From the NCBI GenBank assembly GCA_019916065.1, contig CM034241.1, positions 19,359,541-19,423,540 on the forward strand: DNA of 64,000 nt, in the 5' to 3' direction. Every line of letters starts with the position of its first letter. The stretch's first letter is position 1. A program made the position numbers and the translations under genes. The DNA comes from Vitellaria paradoxa. Lineage: Eukaryota > Streptophyta > Magnoliopsida > Ericales > Sapotaceae. A model generated the notes under the pieces. It did not search any database. It saw nothing but the letters and a program-made list of their open reading frames with translations, and was not told where the DNA came from. This document shows positions 33,285 to 46,304 of this stretch, one piece after another.

Positions 33285-36200
33285 GGATAATGAGACTCAC
33301 ACGTCATAAATCTTGTTCCTTTTGTCATAAATCTTCTTCTTTCTTCGAATTTGAGGTAAGTGGCATGATTTTGATATAAATAGGTGATGATTTTGGTGGA
33401 TGGTGACATATGTGTATGTACATGTGTACATATATGTTTTTGGGTTTTTATATACATGCTTAATTTTGTTTATTTTTGAGTTTTGTTAAATAATATTGAA
33501 ATGTACGTTATTCCTGATTTTGGCTCTATTTTCGAGCCTAAGGTGTTCTAATTTGGGTATTTTGGGCGTTGAATCAAGCTGGTAGTAGCTCAAATATGTG
33601 CTGCAGATCATAAGTCGTGAGAGCAGACTTCTTATGGACGTCTCGCGAGGCTGGGATGTCCTCGGGAATTTCTAGTGATTGAGAGCGAGTTTCTCATGCA
33701 TTTTGGACTTGAAGCGAACTTCAAGCAGACATCCTGTGGCTTCCCACAGACATTAAGCTAGCTTTCTATGGGAAGGCATTTTTAACCCGAATTGATGTCC
33801 TTTTGACCTTGTTAGGATGGTCAATCATATATAATAGATATATGTTGAAATTATGTACATATTGAGACTATAAAATGTTATTGTGGATGCTTGAACATAG
33901 CATGCCTTTATTTTAACGTTGAGATGTTATTGTGGTTACATCATCCAGTTTAATATGTGACTATTGATTGGCCAAGAATGCTATGTTTATATTATTGACG
34001 AGCTAAGTCATGAGTCATGTATATAGACAGGTTCCTTAAATTTGAGAAAAATAAGATAATGAGATTTTAAAAATACCGGATGGTCTCCAGTCGATATATA
34101 TGACTAAAGTTTAGTCATTTAGAGTTAGGATGTTAATTGTAAGATATAATTACGAGATTTTTCTAAACTGCAACTAGATCCTACTTGAGCTAAGTAGATG
34201 TCGGACTATGCGTGTAACACATCTCCCTAGCAGAAGGGTCAAAGGGTGTAACACGATTATCTTGAGTCTTATGCTAGTGGAGGTGTAACACAATTCCCCA
34301 CTTGTGATATATATTGAGATATACATTTGCTTTAAGCATAAAGGTATGGTTGGTGATCCCGCGTACTTTACCAAGCGTCACCCATTCCAAAATAAGGTTG
34401 GGGGTAGATGGAGATTAGAGAATATGCATTAACATTACATTTTATCATTTTCCATTCCACGAGATTGCATAAATTATTGGTATGTGTTGAGATACTAAGA
34501 TTGTTAATTGTAATGATATTTAAGGTTTAATTTATTGATAATGAGTTGAGTTGTAAATATTGGATAATAAAATAGGAATTAAGGTGACCTGATTCCCGTT
34601 GTGGGATATGTAAGCAGGTTAAGCTTGAGTAGTCTAAGTTCGGTCTTAACTATGGATAATAATATTTGTATTTATCCTCTTCAATTGAGAACTGAATTAT
34701 TAGTATTATAAATTGTGTGACCCAAAATGTGGTTTCAATATTTATATTTATGATGTTTTGATTTCAAGAGATATTAATATAATTATATATATTTGTGCTG
34801 GCTATGTAGCTCTTTGATACTATTATCGAGAATGATGTTCAACTGGATTATATTGTCATGACCCGAATTTTCATTTAATTTAGTTATTATATATATTGAA
34901 TTATTCAATAAATTTATTTCGTTATTTAAATTTAATAATTTATAATTTTGCTATTTAATTTTGAAGTGTATTTAAAAAAAAAGGTTGTTTTTTTGGTATA
35001 TTTGAAAAGATTTTAAAATTTTAGGGAAATGGTGTAATTTTCCTAAACTTATGAGGAGTATGAAATTAATTAAATTTGTTAAAGATAAAATTCTGCTATA
35101 TATATATATATATATAATGTGGTAATTGTTTTATGAATAAAAACCTTATCATTATTGGGCAGCTGCACGGATTTTTCCTTGCGGATTGTTGGCTTGTCTT
35201 CCTTCGGTTACTTTGGTTACTAATTCAATAGAGGTAAGGGGCGGGCTCTTTTATATGTTTATATATATATAGGTAAAGATATATATATATATACATATAA
35301 GAACAAATCGTTAGTTTCACATGCATACTTGATTCCGAATGCTTGATTTATATTTATATATATATATTTTGTTAAACACTTGGATGTAAATCAATGTGGA
35401 CACGTGATTGACCATAAGAGCTCAAGCAATTGTTTGTTGGGTAGTTAGTTTTAATTTATTTTTTTTTTAATTTGATCGACGTGACCTTTGCAGGCATTTG
35501 ATTACACAATTTTTTTTTACATTGATTGATTTAATGCATATGACAGATTGAACTATTAAAGAGGTTTAAAGGATTGTTATATGTACGGATATTTATATAT
35601 ACATTATTTGCTTTTTAGCAATTAATTTACCAAGAACGTGATTCGACTTGGGTGCATAGTGACTGTTCAATGAATTATTTATTTTATTCATTGAGTTCTT
35701 TAATATAATTAAACAACATATTTACCTTTTTGTTTGTTTAGAAATTTTACATTATTTATTGTGTTAGTGAATGGAGGATTAATAAGGTTTAAAACCTTCA
35801 TTAAAAAGAATTTATTTAATGTGGAATTAAAAAGGGAAATTTGATGTTGTGTTTTGTTTGGATTGAGGGGGTACTGAAAATATCGGGTATACGTACCCAA
35901 AGGTCGAAAGTCCCGAAACTCACGCGAGGTTGGTTATTAATTCCAGTAGGCTAGTAACCTACGAACGAGCAGATGCCTAAGGGTGGCATATTATATTCCT
36001 AAGATTTTGGTCTAGAAAGAAGACACCGAAGGATGGTGTATATTGGTTGGGTCTTGTTTCTACGAGACAACCAAGCAGACATCGAAGGAAGATGTATATT
36101 GGTTGGGTCCTGCTTCTATGGGACAACCAAGCAGCAGTACCTTGAAATCGAATTGTTTTTTTCTATGATGTGTGATGTGGTGTTAAAACGCAATTAATTG

Positions 36201-36925
36201 TAACAAAGATAAATTGAATAATTGATTTAATTTATTGTTTGAGATTGCTTCTTATACATAACTATTTTACTTAGTAGCATGTTAGGGTATTGTTGCATTT
36301 ATATTATTATTAGGGTTCTGAGCACACGTGGTATTAGTGCTCATCCCCTTACAGCTTGTGATGCAGGTAATGAATTTGAGTCATGTGCTGGACCTGCTCA
36401 ATAAGGAAATTAGAGTTTATTTATTTATCTAACTATATTATAAATTTTTGGAGAATTGTATTTTTTTTTTTTTTTTTGTGGATTGTAATAAGCCTCTGTT
36501 TGTGTGGTAACAGTTAATTGTTTATGTTTGAGAGATTGTTTGGGTTAAGTTTGGAGCTTTGTTACCTAGTTAGTTTTGACTAAGACATTTATTTAAATTT
36601 AAAGCTTAGTTTTATTTATTTTTATTTTTATTACTCTATAGAGTGTGTGTATGGCTCTGGTGTGGGATAGGGAAAGTGGTTAAATGATATAATATGTGCT
36701 CTTTGGTTCACATACTCGGGTTGTGAAACCCGAGGCGTGACAATATTGTTGTGTAATTGGGGGCAATATACTTTAGAACTATCTTTATATGGGAATGAGG
36801 GATGATATTAAATACTTTGATTATTATTCATCGTGAATTGACCTTGGGTAAGGTTTTATTTCATTTAAATCAGTTCCTATATTCCTACACTGTCCGTCCC
36901 GAACGGTTAAGTTAGGGATGTGACA
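33285..36925 (+). repeat. Third copy of the chromovirus LTR (5' truncated), interrupted by another solo LTR
   Basis: From about 33300 it follows the LTRs at 2.7-5 kb and 7.4-9.7 kb: 'tttgaggtaagtgg', 'tattgattggccaagaa', 'tatattattgacga', GTGTAACAC repeats (34205-34280) and 'ggtgacctgattcccg'. It breaks at 34853 and resumes at 36743, ending '...cctacactgtccgtcccgaa' and 'gggatgtgaca'. There is no internal region beside it, so it is a solo LTR or fragment that later served as target for the 1.9-kb LTR inside it. Confidence 0.75.
34854..36742 (+). repeat. Solo LTR nested in the chromovirus LTR
   Basis: It starts TGTCATGACCC and ends CCGAGGCGTGACA, the terminal sequences typical of Del/Tekay chromovirus LTRs. 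ATAT lies on both sides (34850-34853, 36743-36746), a 4-base match within the expected 5-bp duplication. The flanks join to restore the interrupted host LTR. No primer site or internal region follows. An (AT)n run lies at 35098-35117. Confidence 0.75.
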
Positions 36926-37929
36926 TCATATGTCATTTATGTATGTGTCTTTACATATATGATAACAATTTTACCTCCCCCTCATTTTTTTAAGTTTAGA
37001 AATAATTATTATTTTATTTAATTAACAACTTATCTTAATTATTAAAATCCAGCCACAAATTTATAATTCGCAAAAATATTCAAATATAAAAAAAAAAAAA
37101 ACTCACACGGTTCGTGTGTCCACAATAAAGTTGATATTTAATTAGTGCCACAAAAATTTTGAATTAACTAAATTTCTTATTACCGAATTACAGATTAATT
37201 AAAAAAAACCAAAGCATAAATTAAAATTTTGGATACCACAATACACCTTTGATTTTTAATCCGTCAATTGTTAAGAACTTATAGACATGTAAATCAAATA
37301 ATAAATATGTTGAAAAATGTTAAAAAAATATGCTTGAAATTCATAAAAAAATTTTAATTCTAAATTTTGGGTTTGTAAGTTTGATGTTACTCGTATTCAA
37401 CACGTCTAATAATAATCGGTTATTGAATTGATATAATTAGATTAATCCGTTTAATTACAATCCATTTACGACCCGACACAAATCCATCGATCTAAATCTG
37501 CTCATTTGCCAACTCAAAGTTTAAATAAAAGAGTGTATTTTTCAATATGGTGCGTAAAAACTACCTTAAGTTACCATAGTCTTTCCCAAATAGTATTATT
37601 GGTGATAGAATAATGTGCGTAATGTGCAGTTAAATTACACGTAAAGGTTGACAATTACACTTTACGAATGGTAGGATAAAGAATAAAATAAAATTTCATG
37701 AGGTAAAAAATATTATTTTAATTGATTAAAAAATTTATTTTAAATAACAGGTGGATTTATAGTTAATGTAGATGTAAAATGAAAATTCAAAATAATTGAC
37801 ATTTATGAAAGATTTCGCCAGACCATACATACAAACAATCGCAATGTATCAAACGAACAAAATCGTGGTAATAAATCACACACGTAATTAATAGTGAGGA
37901 AATCGTAAATTACTTTAGGTTAAACCTTA
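36926..37929. other. Intergenic DNA
   Basis: Holds the second member of the dispersed pair noted at 32940 (here 37245-37515). No gene seen. Confidence 0.5.
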
Positions 37930-39020
37930 ACTCTAGACCTGTCAATAGGTCGAATCTTGATCAAATCTGTTAAATCTAAATTCGGATCCGAATCCAATAA
38001 TAATAAATTCGACCTAAATTTAAAAATAGTTGAGCCTTATCCACAAGATTCAAATTCGATCCATATGCTCATGCCTGACTTGTTTTGAAAGATAATTTTT
38101 TTTAAATGAACATTTCATAAAAATAAAAACATATATATTTTATTCAATATATATAAAATAAAATATATTTTATTAATTTCTACAAGACCATGAATACTCA
38201 TGTTTAGACAATAGAGAAATCAGCTTGGAATACAATAATTAATTTTTATTAAAAAGATTTAATTTAATTAATTTTTAAAAACTTAATTAAATTTAATAAA
38301 GTATATTCCATATTTTTAATAATTATAAATTAAATTATTTTTAATCATATTACTTATTAAAATCATTTAATTGAATAAAAACAAAATATATTAAATAAAT
38401 TTAAATATGTTATTTTTTAAGAATAATTTAATAAAATATATCTCATGTTAATTTAATTATTTATGATAAAAATTAATTAAATTAATTTAAATAATTAAAT
38501 TAATAATAATTATTTAGTTTAATCTATCTTTTAAATAAATAAATTTAATTTAAGTACATTGTTTATTAAAAATAATTTTATTTTAATAAATATTTAAATA
38601 AAATAATTCTTTTTAATGTGATGCAAAAAAAATGAACAAGTGTTAAAATTGACAAAATATTCATTAAAAAAAGAGTAAAAACACCTTTTTCTTTTGTTTA
38701 AATTTTTATTTTTTAAATACAAAAAAATAAAAACATATTTAACAATGCATTTTGTATTATATATATATGTATCTATAGTAGAGTAAAATAATTAAAATGA
38801 TTGATTTTATTTCCTATAAATTTTTTATTTTTCATATTTAAATATTTTATTTTTAAAAATAATGGTTTAATATAGATTTGAATCTAGATCCATTAGTTAT
38901 TCAACTCAACGAATTTCATGATTTTAATTGGACAAATCTGATCTAATATCATTAGATCATATCCGAATTAGATCTGGACCAAATCCAATCCATTGACAAA
39001 TATATTCAAGTCTATGAGCA
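37930..39020. mobile_element. AT-rich foldback element with inverted ends
   Basis: The left end reads 'ctctagacctgtcaataggt' and continues 'cggatccgaatcca'. The right end on the reverse strand reads 'catagacttgaatatatttg' and 'tcaatggattggatttggtc', then 'taattcggatatgatc'. The ends are thus inverted relatives flanking about 0.8 kb of A/T-only DNA. No target duplication or reading frame could be set, so the class is uncertain. Confidence 0.5.
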
Positions 39021-39168
39021 ATTGATTTGAAAAACAGCCCAATATAATAGTGCCAATTACAAGAGTTATTTTGATGTTAGGGTCTCTATTTCAATGGACC
39101 CTCAAAACACTTAAAAAGGGGAGTAAGTTCACTAAAATAGGAATTCAACCTCTTTAATCTTAATGTTA

Positions 39169-39458
39169 GAGGGTGTTTGGCACTTCAAAAATCTTAAAAA
39201 ATAAGTAAAAGTAATTTTTTTTATGCTTGGTTGGTATAATTCAAAAGTTTCAACAAGAACCGTTTTAACGTAGTCTCAATTATCCATTTAAACGATTACT
39301 AATAAAAAGTTGTCAAAAGTTTTGAAATTTCAACGTTTCATGGGCAAAAATTCGTAAAATTTAAAGTTTCAAAACAAACGCACATAAAACAAAAAGGGAC
39401 AAGTAAAATTAATAAAAAATGACAAAATTTTGTAAAATTTGGAATGCCAAACACCCTC
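39169..39458 (+). mobile_element. MITE, family B, 290 bp, TTA duplication
   Basis: Inverted ends 'gagggtgtttggca' on both strands, flanked by TTA at 39166-39168 and 39459-39461. No coding sequence. The TTA target duplication and terminal GGGTGTTTGG type are as in Tourist-like elements mobilised by PIF/Harbinger transposases. Confidence 0.85.
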
Positions 39459-39829
39459 TTAATCTCTTTACCATATGTGTTAATGCTCCCTCATTAATTT
39501 TCTTCATCAAAGCCCCTTCTTATATAGACGAGTGGAACAAAAAGTGCTTGACCAAGTTGAAAAACTTAGCAAACATATTCTAATTTGGCATATTAAAGAT
39601 TCCATTATATTTAGAAAATCAAATTTCTTAGATTATTTATCAACAAAGATCTCTTGTGACATGATGTAATATTTCTACGGAGACATTGACCCAATTATTA
39701 TAAACTTCCGTTCTAAACAATTAGCAACCCAAATTGCTGAACAAATCGAAAGATCGCTATTGCAGTTGATCTTATGCTTCAAGTTAAAATAATAAACTAA
39801 CGACCAAGAAGGCGAATTCTAACACAATT

Positions 39830-42240
39830 TTAAAATGCAAATTGTCATAAATATTAAGCATAGATCTGACTTAAAAATTTGTCATTATTCACTAATCATA
39901 ACAGTATGAAGTTAAGTGTTTTATTTATAACGTGAAAAATAATTTTAAATTAAAATTAATTTCAAATTAAAAGAATCGAGGGTTGGACTTCTAACGTAAC
40001 CATAAAAAAGTTAATTATTACATTAAAAATAATCTAAGCTGAAGAAATAAAATATATTTACCCGTTAATTTAATAATACTTTTTTCATGAAAAAAAAAAT
40101 TAATAATGCTTTTAGTTAAGGCAAGCTCTGTTCAATCGGCCTCCATTTTTGAACTTACGTAACAGCGTTGTGGCTTTAGTTTGGCTTTCCATGCAACTGA
40201 TTTTCTTCCCTTCCATCACGACAGATGAGGTGATAGCAATGTCCACCCAAAGTCAAGTCACGATTTCAGGCACTGCACACAATATGGGATTAAAAAATCT
40301 TGAAATTGAAATCCAACTTTAGGAGTTACAGTTGCATTTTCAAACTCTTAATTCTTATAAAATTCATCTAATAGATAAAAATATTCTAAACTTGACCATT
40401 GGATAAATTTTCATAAAATCTAAATATTGAAAAATGTGACATTAGAAACCCCCAATCTTGCAAACTGAGGGTAGATTAATATTATTATGAGGTCATCTAT
40501 GTGACATTGCAATTGTGAATTGACGATTAAAAATGGATAGTTCACAATAAAAATAAGCCTCAAAATTTTAAGTGAGAATTTAAAATTTTTTTAAGCTTAC
40601 TTTTGTTATGAACTATTTAATTTTGATCTAACCGTTCATAACCCCAAAGTCCCTCCATGCATGGCAGCTATGTTGATAACAATGTTCCCCAAAGTCAAGT
40701 CTTGATTTAAGCTTTCCAACTTCTAGCTAGTTAACATCCCCTCTAAAATGATCAAAATTATTTTCTTACATTTTAAATTTCTTTTCAATTATGAAGGGCA
40801 AACATGTCAAATGAATAAAAAGTAAAAAAAAAAAAATAGTTTTCTCACCTAAGCAATTACTTGTTGGAAATTGGTTGTTGTAAGTGTCCATAAACCTTTT
40901 TTTTAATTAATTTATAAATCAATATAAAAAACTTAGGTTAATCCAAAAGTGAATCAATATGGTAAAAAATCTTGTTTAGTAATACATAGTCACAAATAAT
41001 TATTTATTTATTCACTTTTTCCCTACGTAAGAATTAGGATAGTATATATTAGAGTTATGACTTTTATCTGTCCCTCAAGCTCTAGCAAAGTGACAAATAT
41101 GAGTGAGGACATTTTACTGATTAGGTACATTGGTTTGGGAGAATGCAGAGAAAGTTAGTGGGTGTAAGAGGCTTGCCCACTCGTATAGTACAATAGTGCA
41201 AAAGCTTGCTAAAAAAAAAAAAAGTCAAGTCAGTGTACTAATAGTCCGAACCTCATTAGGTGTTGCTAGAGTATGCAAAGCAACAGAGATAATGGGAAGG
41301 TCACTCTTTGGGTTGCTAGATCTTGTGGGAAGATCCACGGACATTATTTTGCGGCAAAGTAGCTCACTAGGAAGCTCATTCCAATGAGCAACATAATTTT
41401 AAATTTTTGAGGACTGTATTTTAACTTTATTTTAGATTGACTTTCTTATTCATATACATACAGGACGTATTCTACACCTATAGTAAGTTTATATTAGAGT
41501 TTTCTAAGTCTTGAATTGATATAAAAACTAAGAGTACGATGAGAATTGTTCTTTAAGAGTCTCTTTAATTGTTGGAGATTTATAGTGAATACTTAGGGCT
41601 CGTTTGGAACTCCAACAAACCTTAAAAGTTCTTAAAAAACTTCAAAAGCTGACACAGTCTTAGGCGCCAAAAATTTCAAAAGCTGTCAGAAACTGTTGGA
41701 ACATACCAAAATGGTGCGTTCCAATGGATTTTGCCAGAATTTAAAAAAAAAGTGATCTAACATTTGTATAAAAAAGTACACAAAACTCCAAAAATTTTCA
41801 AAATCCTCCACTAAAATTTTGACACGTGTGCTTTTATATAATTTTAACAATTTTACATCAAATCAAACATAAACATTCAACAATCATTACACAATAATTC
41901 CAAAATTCACTTTTGAAAATTTTTGAGGTTTGTTGGAGTTCCAAATGAGCCCTTAGTATAGCATACCAATAATCACAGGTATGCTACTGACGAATCATGT
42001 AAAATTAATCTCATGTTTCTTTGTGATTTTTTTGTTATTTCTTTATTTGTCTATATTTGCTTGTGTTGCTAAAATAATATGAATTCTGAACAATAATATA
42101 CAATAAAATTAGATGCTTTGTTTGGCAAGTGAATGTAAATGTCTATTAAACTTGATAAATAGTATCCATTTCGTACTTTACCAATGGAAAGGAAAACCGT
42201 GGTTCATCTTATGGCAGGGACCATTCTATAGATAAGCAAT
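39830..42240 (+). repeat. Non-coding repeat unit, copy 3
   Basis: It matches 11530-12579 and 13951-14115 in order ('gtcattattcactaatcataa', 'agcaaagtgacaaatatgag', 'tgtaagaggcttgcccac', 'agtaagtttatatta', 'atatgaattctg'). Its last 100 bases match 1110-1210 and 11455-11545. It carries a MITE (41596-41952) that copy 2 lacks. The plus-strand 85-codon frame at 41130-41387 is not conserved in copy 2. Confidence 0.65.
41596..41952 (+). mobile_element. MITE, 357 bp, long inverted ends, TTA duplication
   Basis: The ends match for about 28 bases: 'gggctcgtttggaactccaa' and reverse-strand 'gggctcatttggaactccaa', both continuing 'caaacct'. TTA lies on each side (41593-41595, 41953-41955). Non-coding. 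Few differences between the two ends suggest a relatively recent insertion. Copy 2 of the host repeat unit gives the empty site. Confidence 0.9.
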
Positions 42241-42519
42241 TATGTGGTTTAGAAGAGTAAATTACACCCGTCTTTTCTTAATATTTAGTTAATTACATTT
42301 ATCATCTTTCAATATTTAAAAATTATACTCACTTTCTTTATTTTGAAATATTATTAACATTCATTTTTTTTCGTTAAATAAACCGTTAAAACTTAACAAA
42401 AATCAAAATAACTAAAATTTTAAGTACTTTTTAATTTTACCTATCCCTCTCATATATTTGTAGGTTTTCTTTACAAAAATTTATAAATTTAAAAAATAGA
42501 TAAAAAGTCTATTAGAGGT
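42241..42519. other. Intergenic DNA, transposon-end-like
   Basis: 'gagtaaattacacccgtctt' and the following 'aattacatttatcatctttc' resemble a Mutator-like terminal repeat in style, but no partner end was found. Confidence 0.3.
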
Positions 42520-44534
42520 ACCTTTGTAATAACTTGATTTTTTTTTTCTTAATTAAATTGCTTAAGTGTGGTCGTGATACTTGTTATAATAAAAATCTAG
42601 AAAATTGAGGATTTGAAAATTTTTGGAATTGGTTGGAAAGATTTTCGGATTTAATTTCACCCTATGTGGGAGTTTAATGTAGATTTCTAAAATTTTTATC
42701 CAAACACTTCTTAGCCCAATTACTTATTTGGTTCAAACCAAGACCATTAACCCATGGGTCAACCATTTTCTTTGACTCACCTCAACTCACTTCAACTCAC
42801 TTTATCACTCAATGAATTGACTCATGAATAGTTGCTCTAAATTATTTCCCGACAACTTCATTTCCATCTTCCATACACTCTCACCATCTTTCAAAATTAT
42901 TTGACTAATTGGACAAAGAGAAGACCCACATTGATGACCTTAAAGCATCTTTTTCAAATTATTTAGCAAACAAGATTTAAAGCATTTTGTTTGAAAGCTA
43001 GCATGATTTAAAGCATTTGGTTAAATTGTCAAAAAGCTAGCATGATTGTTTAAATTTGTCAAAAAGTTAGCTTGATTCCCGGATCATGCCACCTCCATAC
43101 ATCTTCCCCAATGCTTTTCTTTAATGATATGGTTAGATAGTCAAAAAGTAAGCATGATTCTTGGATCATGCTACCAATTGTATAGGCATGATCTTACCTT
43201 AGTTGATTTTTTCTCCACTAATAATTTTCTCTACACTCCCTATAAATTGTGTGTCTTCCAAGAGAAGAAAATAAGAGAGAAATAATAATAAATTATTGAT
43301 TAGTGAGGCTGAAGATTTGGTGTTGCTTGGAGGAAGAAGAAAGGCTTGGAATTTTCCAATTTAGGTTGTGTTCAAAGCTAACTCATTTTTCCTTCTCAGA
43401 CTTGGTCATTAATATTTTCATTGAGGTAGGATGATGAATCTCCTAAAATATATTTGATGCATTTTCTGGTTTGAAGTATGAAACTTAATTGTGATAAAAA
43501 TAAATACCCGTATATTGGGGGTAGGGAAGCCAAAATTTTGACTAAAGTAACTCAATATGCTGACAGCTCTCTATTTGTAACTTCTTATGTGCTTCTAACC
43601 CCTAAAACGGTGGAATTAGGCTTTGGCTAAAACATAAAAGTTGTAGCCCTTTCAGTTTTCTTTTCAACCCAAAAAGAATTGCATCAATCCGATTTGTGAG
43701 TCAAAAGTTATGCCCAAAATACTGAGCACGTGTAAAACTGTATTTTCTGGACAAACTGAATCCAAAACTGTTTTTGTACCTTTAGACCTTAAAATTTTAA
43801 AAAGTGTAAAACATGAAAGTTGTAGGTCTTGAAGTCTAGTTTCTACAGATATAAAGTTTATAGATATTGGAGTCTTACTCTATTTTATATAAATTTTCTT
43901 TCAAGCTGCTATTCTGCTTAGCTTTAATTGATGCTTGTTTGGATTTGTTTAGAATATTATATTTAAAGATTATTTAAATTTCCAATTTCCTTCTGTTAGT
44001 TATTGTCATGTTAATAATTTCTATTGATATGAAATTATTTTAAACTAGATATTAGGTATTATTTGACACTCTAATATTGATGATAATTGACTTAGATAAT
44101 CAGTTTCATCATGGATAGTTGGATGACTTATTCAAACTAAAATGCTAGTATTTGATAAAATGCCCAAAAGAAACAATGGACTTGTTCTTTTCTCATTTGG
44201 TCTTTCTTAAATGAATTTGATTTATTTTTGGCATTGTTTTGTCAACCTAGCAAGTTATATAATTATATTTTTATGATTAAGTGAATTTAATGAAACTCAT
44301 TTAATACCTTTCTAAACATTGGGATAATTCTGTGGACATTTGTGGATATCTTGAAGCCAAAAACCTATGATAAAGGTTTGGTTATAAATAAGATGATGAT
44401 TGGAAATTTATTTAAATTTTTTTTTTGAATAAAATAAAACTTATCAATTTTGCTAAAAATTAAATATAAATCCAAGAGCTATTTATTATCTTTATATTCC
44501 ATAAAATAATAAAATAAAAGGTAAAAGGAGCAAA

Positions 44535-44625
44535 AACCGAGATTTGTAGCCAATGAGGTTCGAACTTGCGACTTTAAATCGCAATTAGGGTCGCCCACCC
44601 ACTAAGCTACCAACCTCGGCCTAAT
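44535..44625 (-). other. tRNA-like segment (SINE head or tRNA relic)
   Basis: Minus strand: 'tggtagcttagtgggtgggc' carries an A box (TAGCTTAGTGG). 'aagttcgaacctc', about 40 bases on, is a perfect B box (GTTCGAACC). The acceptor and T stems do not pair, so it is not a functional tRNA. A candidate A/T-rich tail continues to about 44500. No target duplication is evident. Confidence 0.55.
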
Positions 44626-45359
44626 TAATATACCATTAGAAATAATTTTATTCTTATCAAATTTGGTACGGTAAACTTGTCAAAACAATTAACTAAAATA
44701 CTAATTTGTATTCTAAATTTTTTTTTACTTGCTAATTGTTAATTTACATATAGTGCCTACCTTTGTGATAATGATATTGATGACTATGTTAAATCTTTGA
44801 TTTATTGAGAATTACTATTAAAGTATGGATATAGATAAAGTGCTTAAAAATATATTGCATGTGACTAAATAATCTCACTTTTGATTCATCGCCCGGGAAC
44901 ATTGCTGGTTGTTATTAAAAATGTCTGATTTCTATACAAGGTACCCTTGGAATGTAAAAGGGTGAGAAGAAATTAAGGCACTTGGTGCTAAAGCTGTTTT
45001 TGGCAATGGGGTGATGGGTGGGTAGAAATGGCCTTTTAGATGAAGATGGGAACATGCATTTTATTTGGGAGATGCTCCCTTCTGACCTGGCCAGTCAGGT
45101 AGCCGGTCGCGACGGCTAGGTTTTTGGTAGGTGACACCGTCGGTATGCATTGGATGCTAAGCCCGTAAAGTGACTGGTTCCCAAGGCTGGGGGTAGAGGA
45201 GGATAGGAGTATGATTATCTTAGGAGGATTTAGATTAAACTCATTTACAAAATTTTACTGTGACCAGCAACCTCTCTTGTTATGTATGAATGATGTGTTA
45301 GAATTATTTAATTATATTTAATTCCTCTCGATTAATATTTTATAAATATATATATATAT

Positions 45360-45455
45360 ATATATGTATGAAACCTGTATCGCTACGGAGTTTGATCCCG
45401 AGACCTTGAAGATCTAAATCTGAGATCCCTACCACTGCGACATAGACTTCATTGT
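45360..45455 (-). other. Second tRNA-like segment
   Basis: Minus strand: 'tatgtcgcagtggtagggat' is close to the A box TGGCGCAGTGGTAG. 'cgggatcaaactccg' is a B-box-like T-arm. A (TA)n run at 45344-45365 lies where a SINE tail would be. Stem pairing is partial. It could be a SINE head or a decayed tRNA gene. Confidence 0.45.
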
Positions 45456-46304
45456 GGTATACACATCAGTATTTAAACTATTTTACATGTAAGTAAAATA
45501 ATAGTTACGGTGATGGTTTCATCGAACCATTGTAAGTATAATTTACATTATTCAGTTGAGATCTATTGAATTAATTGTTGCATAAATAGTATGCCACCTA
45601 AACACATTCACTTAATACAGTGTAGTATTATAACCACTGCATATAGGCACCTAGGAGATTCTGATTACTGGGCTTTAGTAGCTCACCCCTTGTGGGAATA
45701 TTTTTTTCAGGATATTAAGCACAGGAATACAGAAGATGAGCTGGAAAGAGATTAATTTCTCTTAAATATTCCATCAGAAGAGTTATCTATTTTTTTCTTC
45801 TTTCCTGCACAGAGTTGGAGGACTTTATTTTTGGTCTGTAATAATTGTTGGATAATTGTAATTATTAAGCATAGACCTAATTTGCTTTTATGTAATGTTA
45901 ATCGCGTGGTTGGGACACTTAGATGGCTCTGTAATATTTTTCTCTATCTTTATTTTGTGCCCTGTAGTTGAAATCCCATCAAATGGTTCAGTCCAATGAC
46001 TTATAAATATTGTTTGGGATAATCATAGGATTTTGACTATCTTAAATTTTTCTTACGGGTCAACCCCAATTTGGAGGAAAACTCTGGAGTGTGACAGCGT
46101 GTTATTATCTTACCTAACAAATAAATTCCAAGTCACCCCTGGGCATTCGGTTATGAAAATCCGGGGCGTGACAACCTTGATAAGAGATTCAGCCCTGTGA
46201 TTTCGTAAATCACAAAGCCACCCCTAACAATGATCCATTCCAAGTGACATGTCATAGAGCCTGAAATTCCCTAATGTGCCTTGAATGGATGTTTTTTTTT
46301 TTTT

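Larger units (their letters stand above)
42525..46173 (+). repeat. Solo LTR, 3.65 kb, perfect ACCTT duplication
   Basis: It begins TGTAATAACTTG and ends CCGGGGCGTGACA. The five bases ACCTT occur immediately before (42520-42524) and after (46174-46178). There is no primer site or internal coding. The terminal type and a 'tagctcacccctt...tttttcagga' module near 45680-45712 ally it to the solo LTRs at 34854 and 48172. It is unusually long and contains two tRNA-like segments, so part of the length may be later insertions. Confidence 0.8.

Noticed and set aside
42241..42519. Possible Mutator-like terminal repeat next to the 3.65-kb solo LTR
   Set aside because: Only one end-like phrase was found. 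No inverted partner or 9-bp duplication could be located.
44535..44625. A functional tRNA gene on the minus strand
   Set aside because: A and B boxes are good but the acceptor and T-arm stems do not pair into a cloverleaf. It was kept only as a tRNA-like segment.
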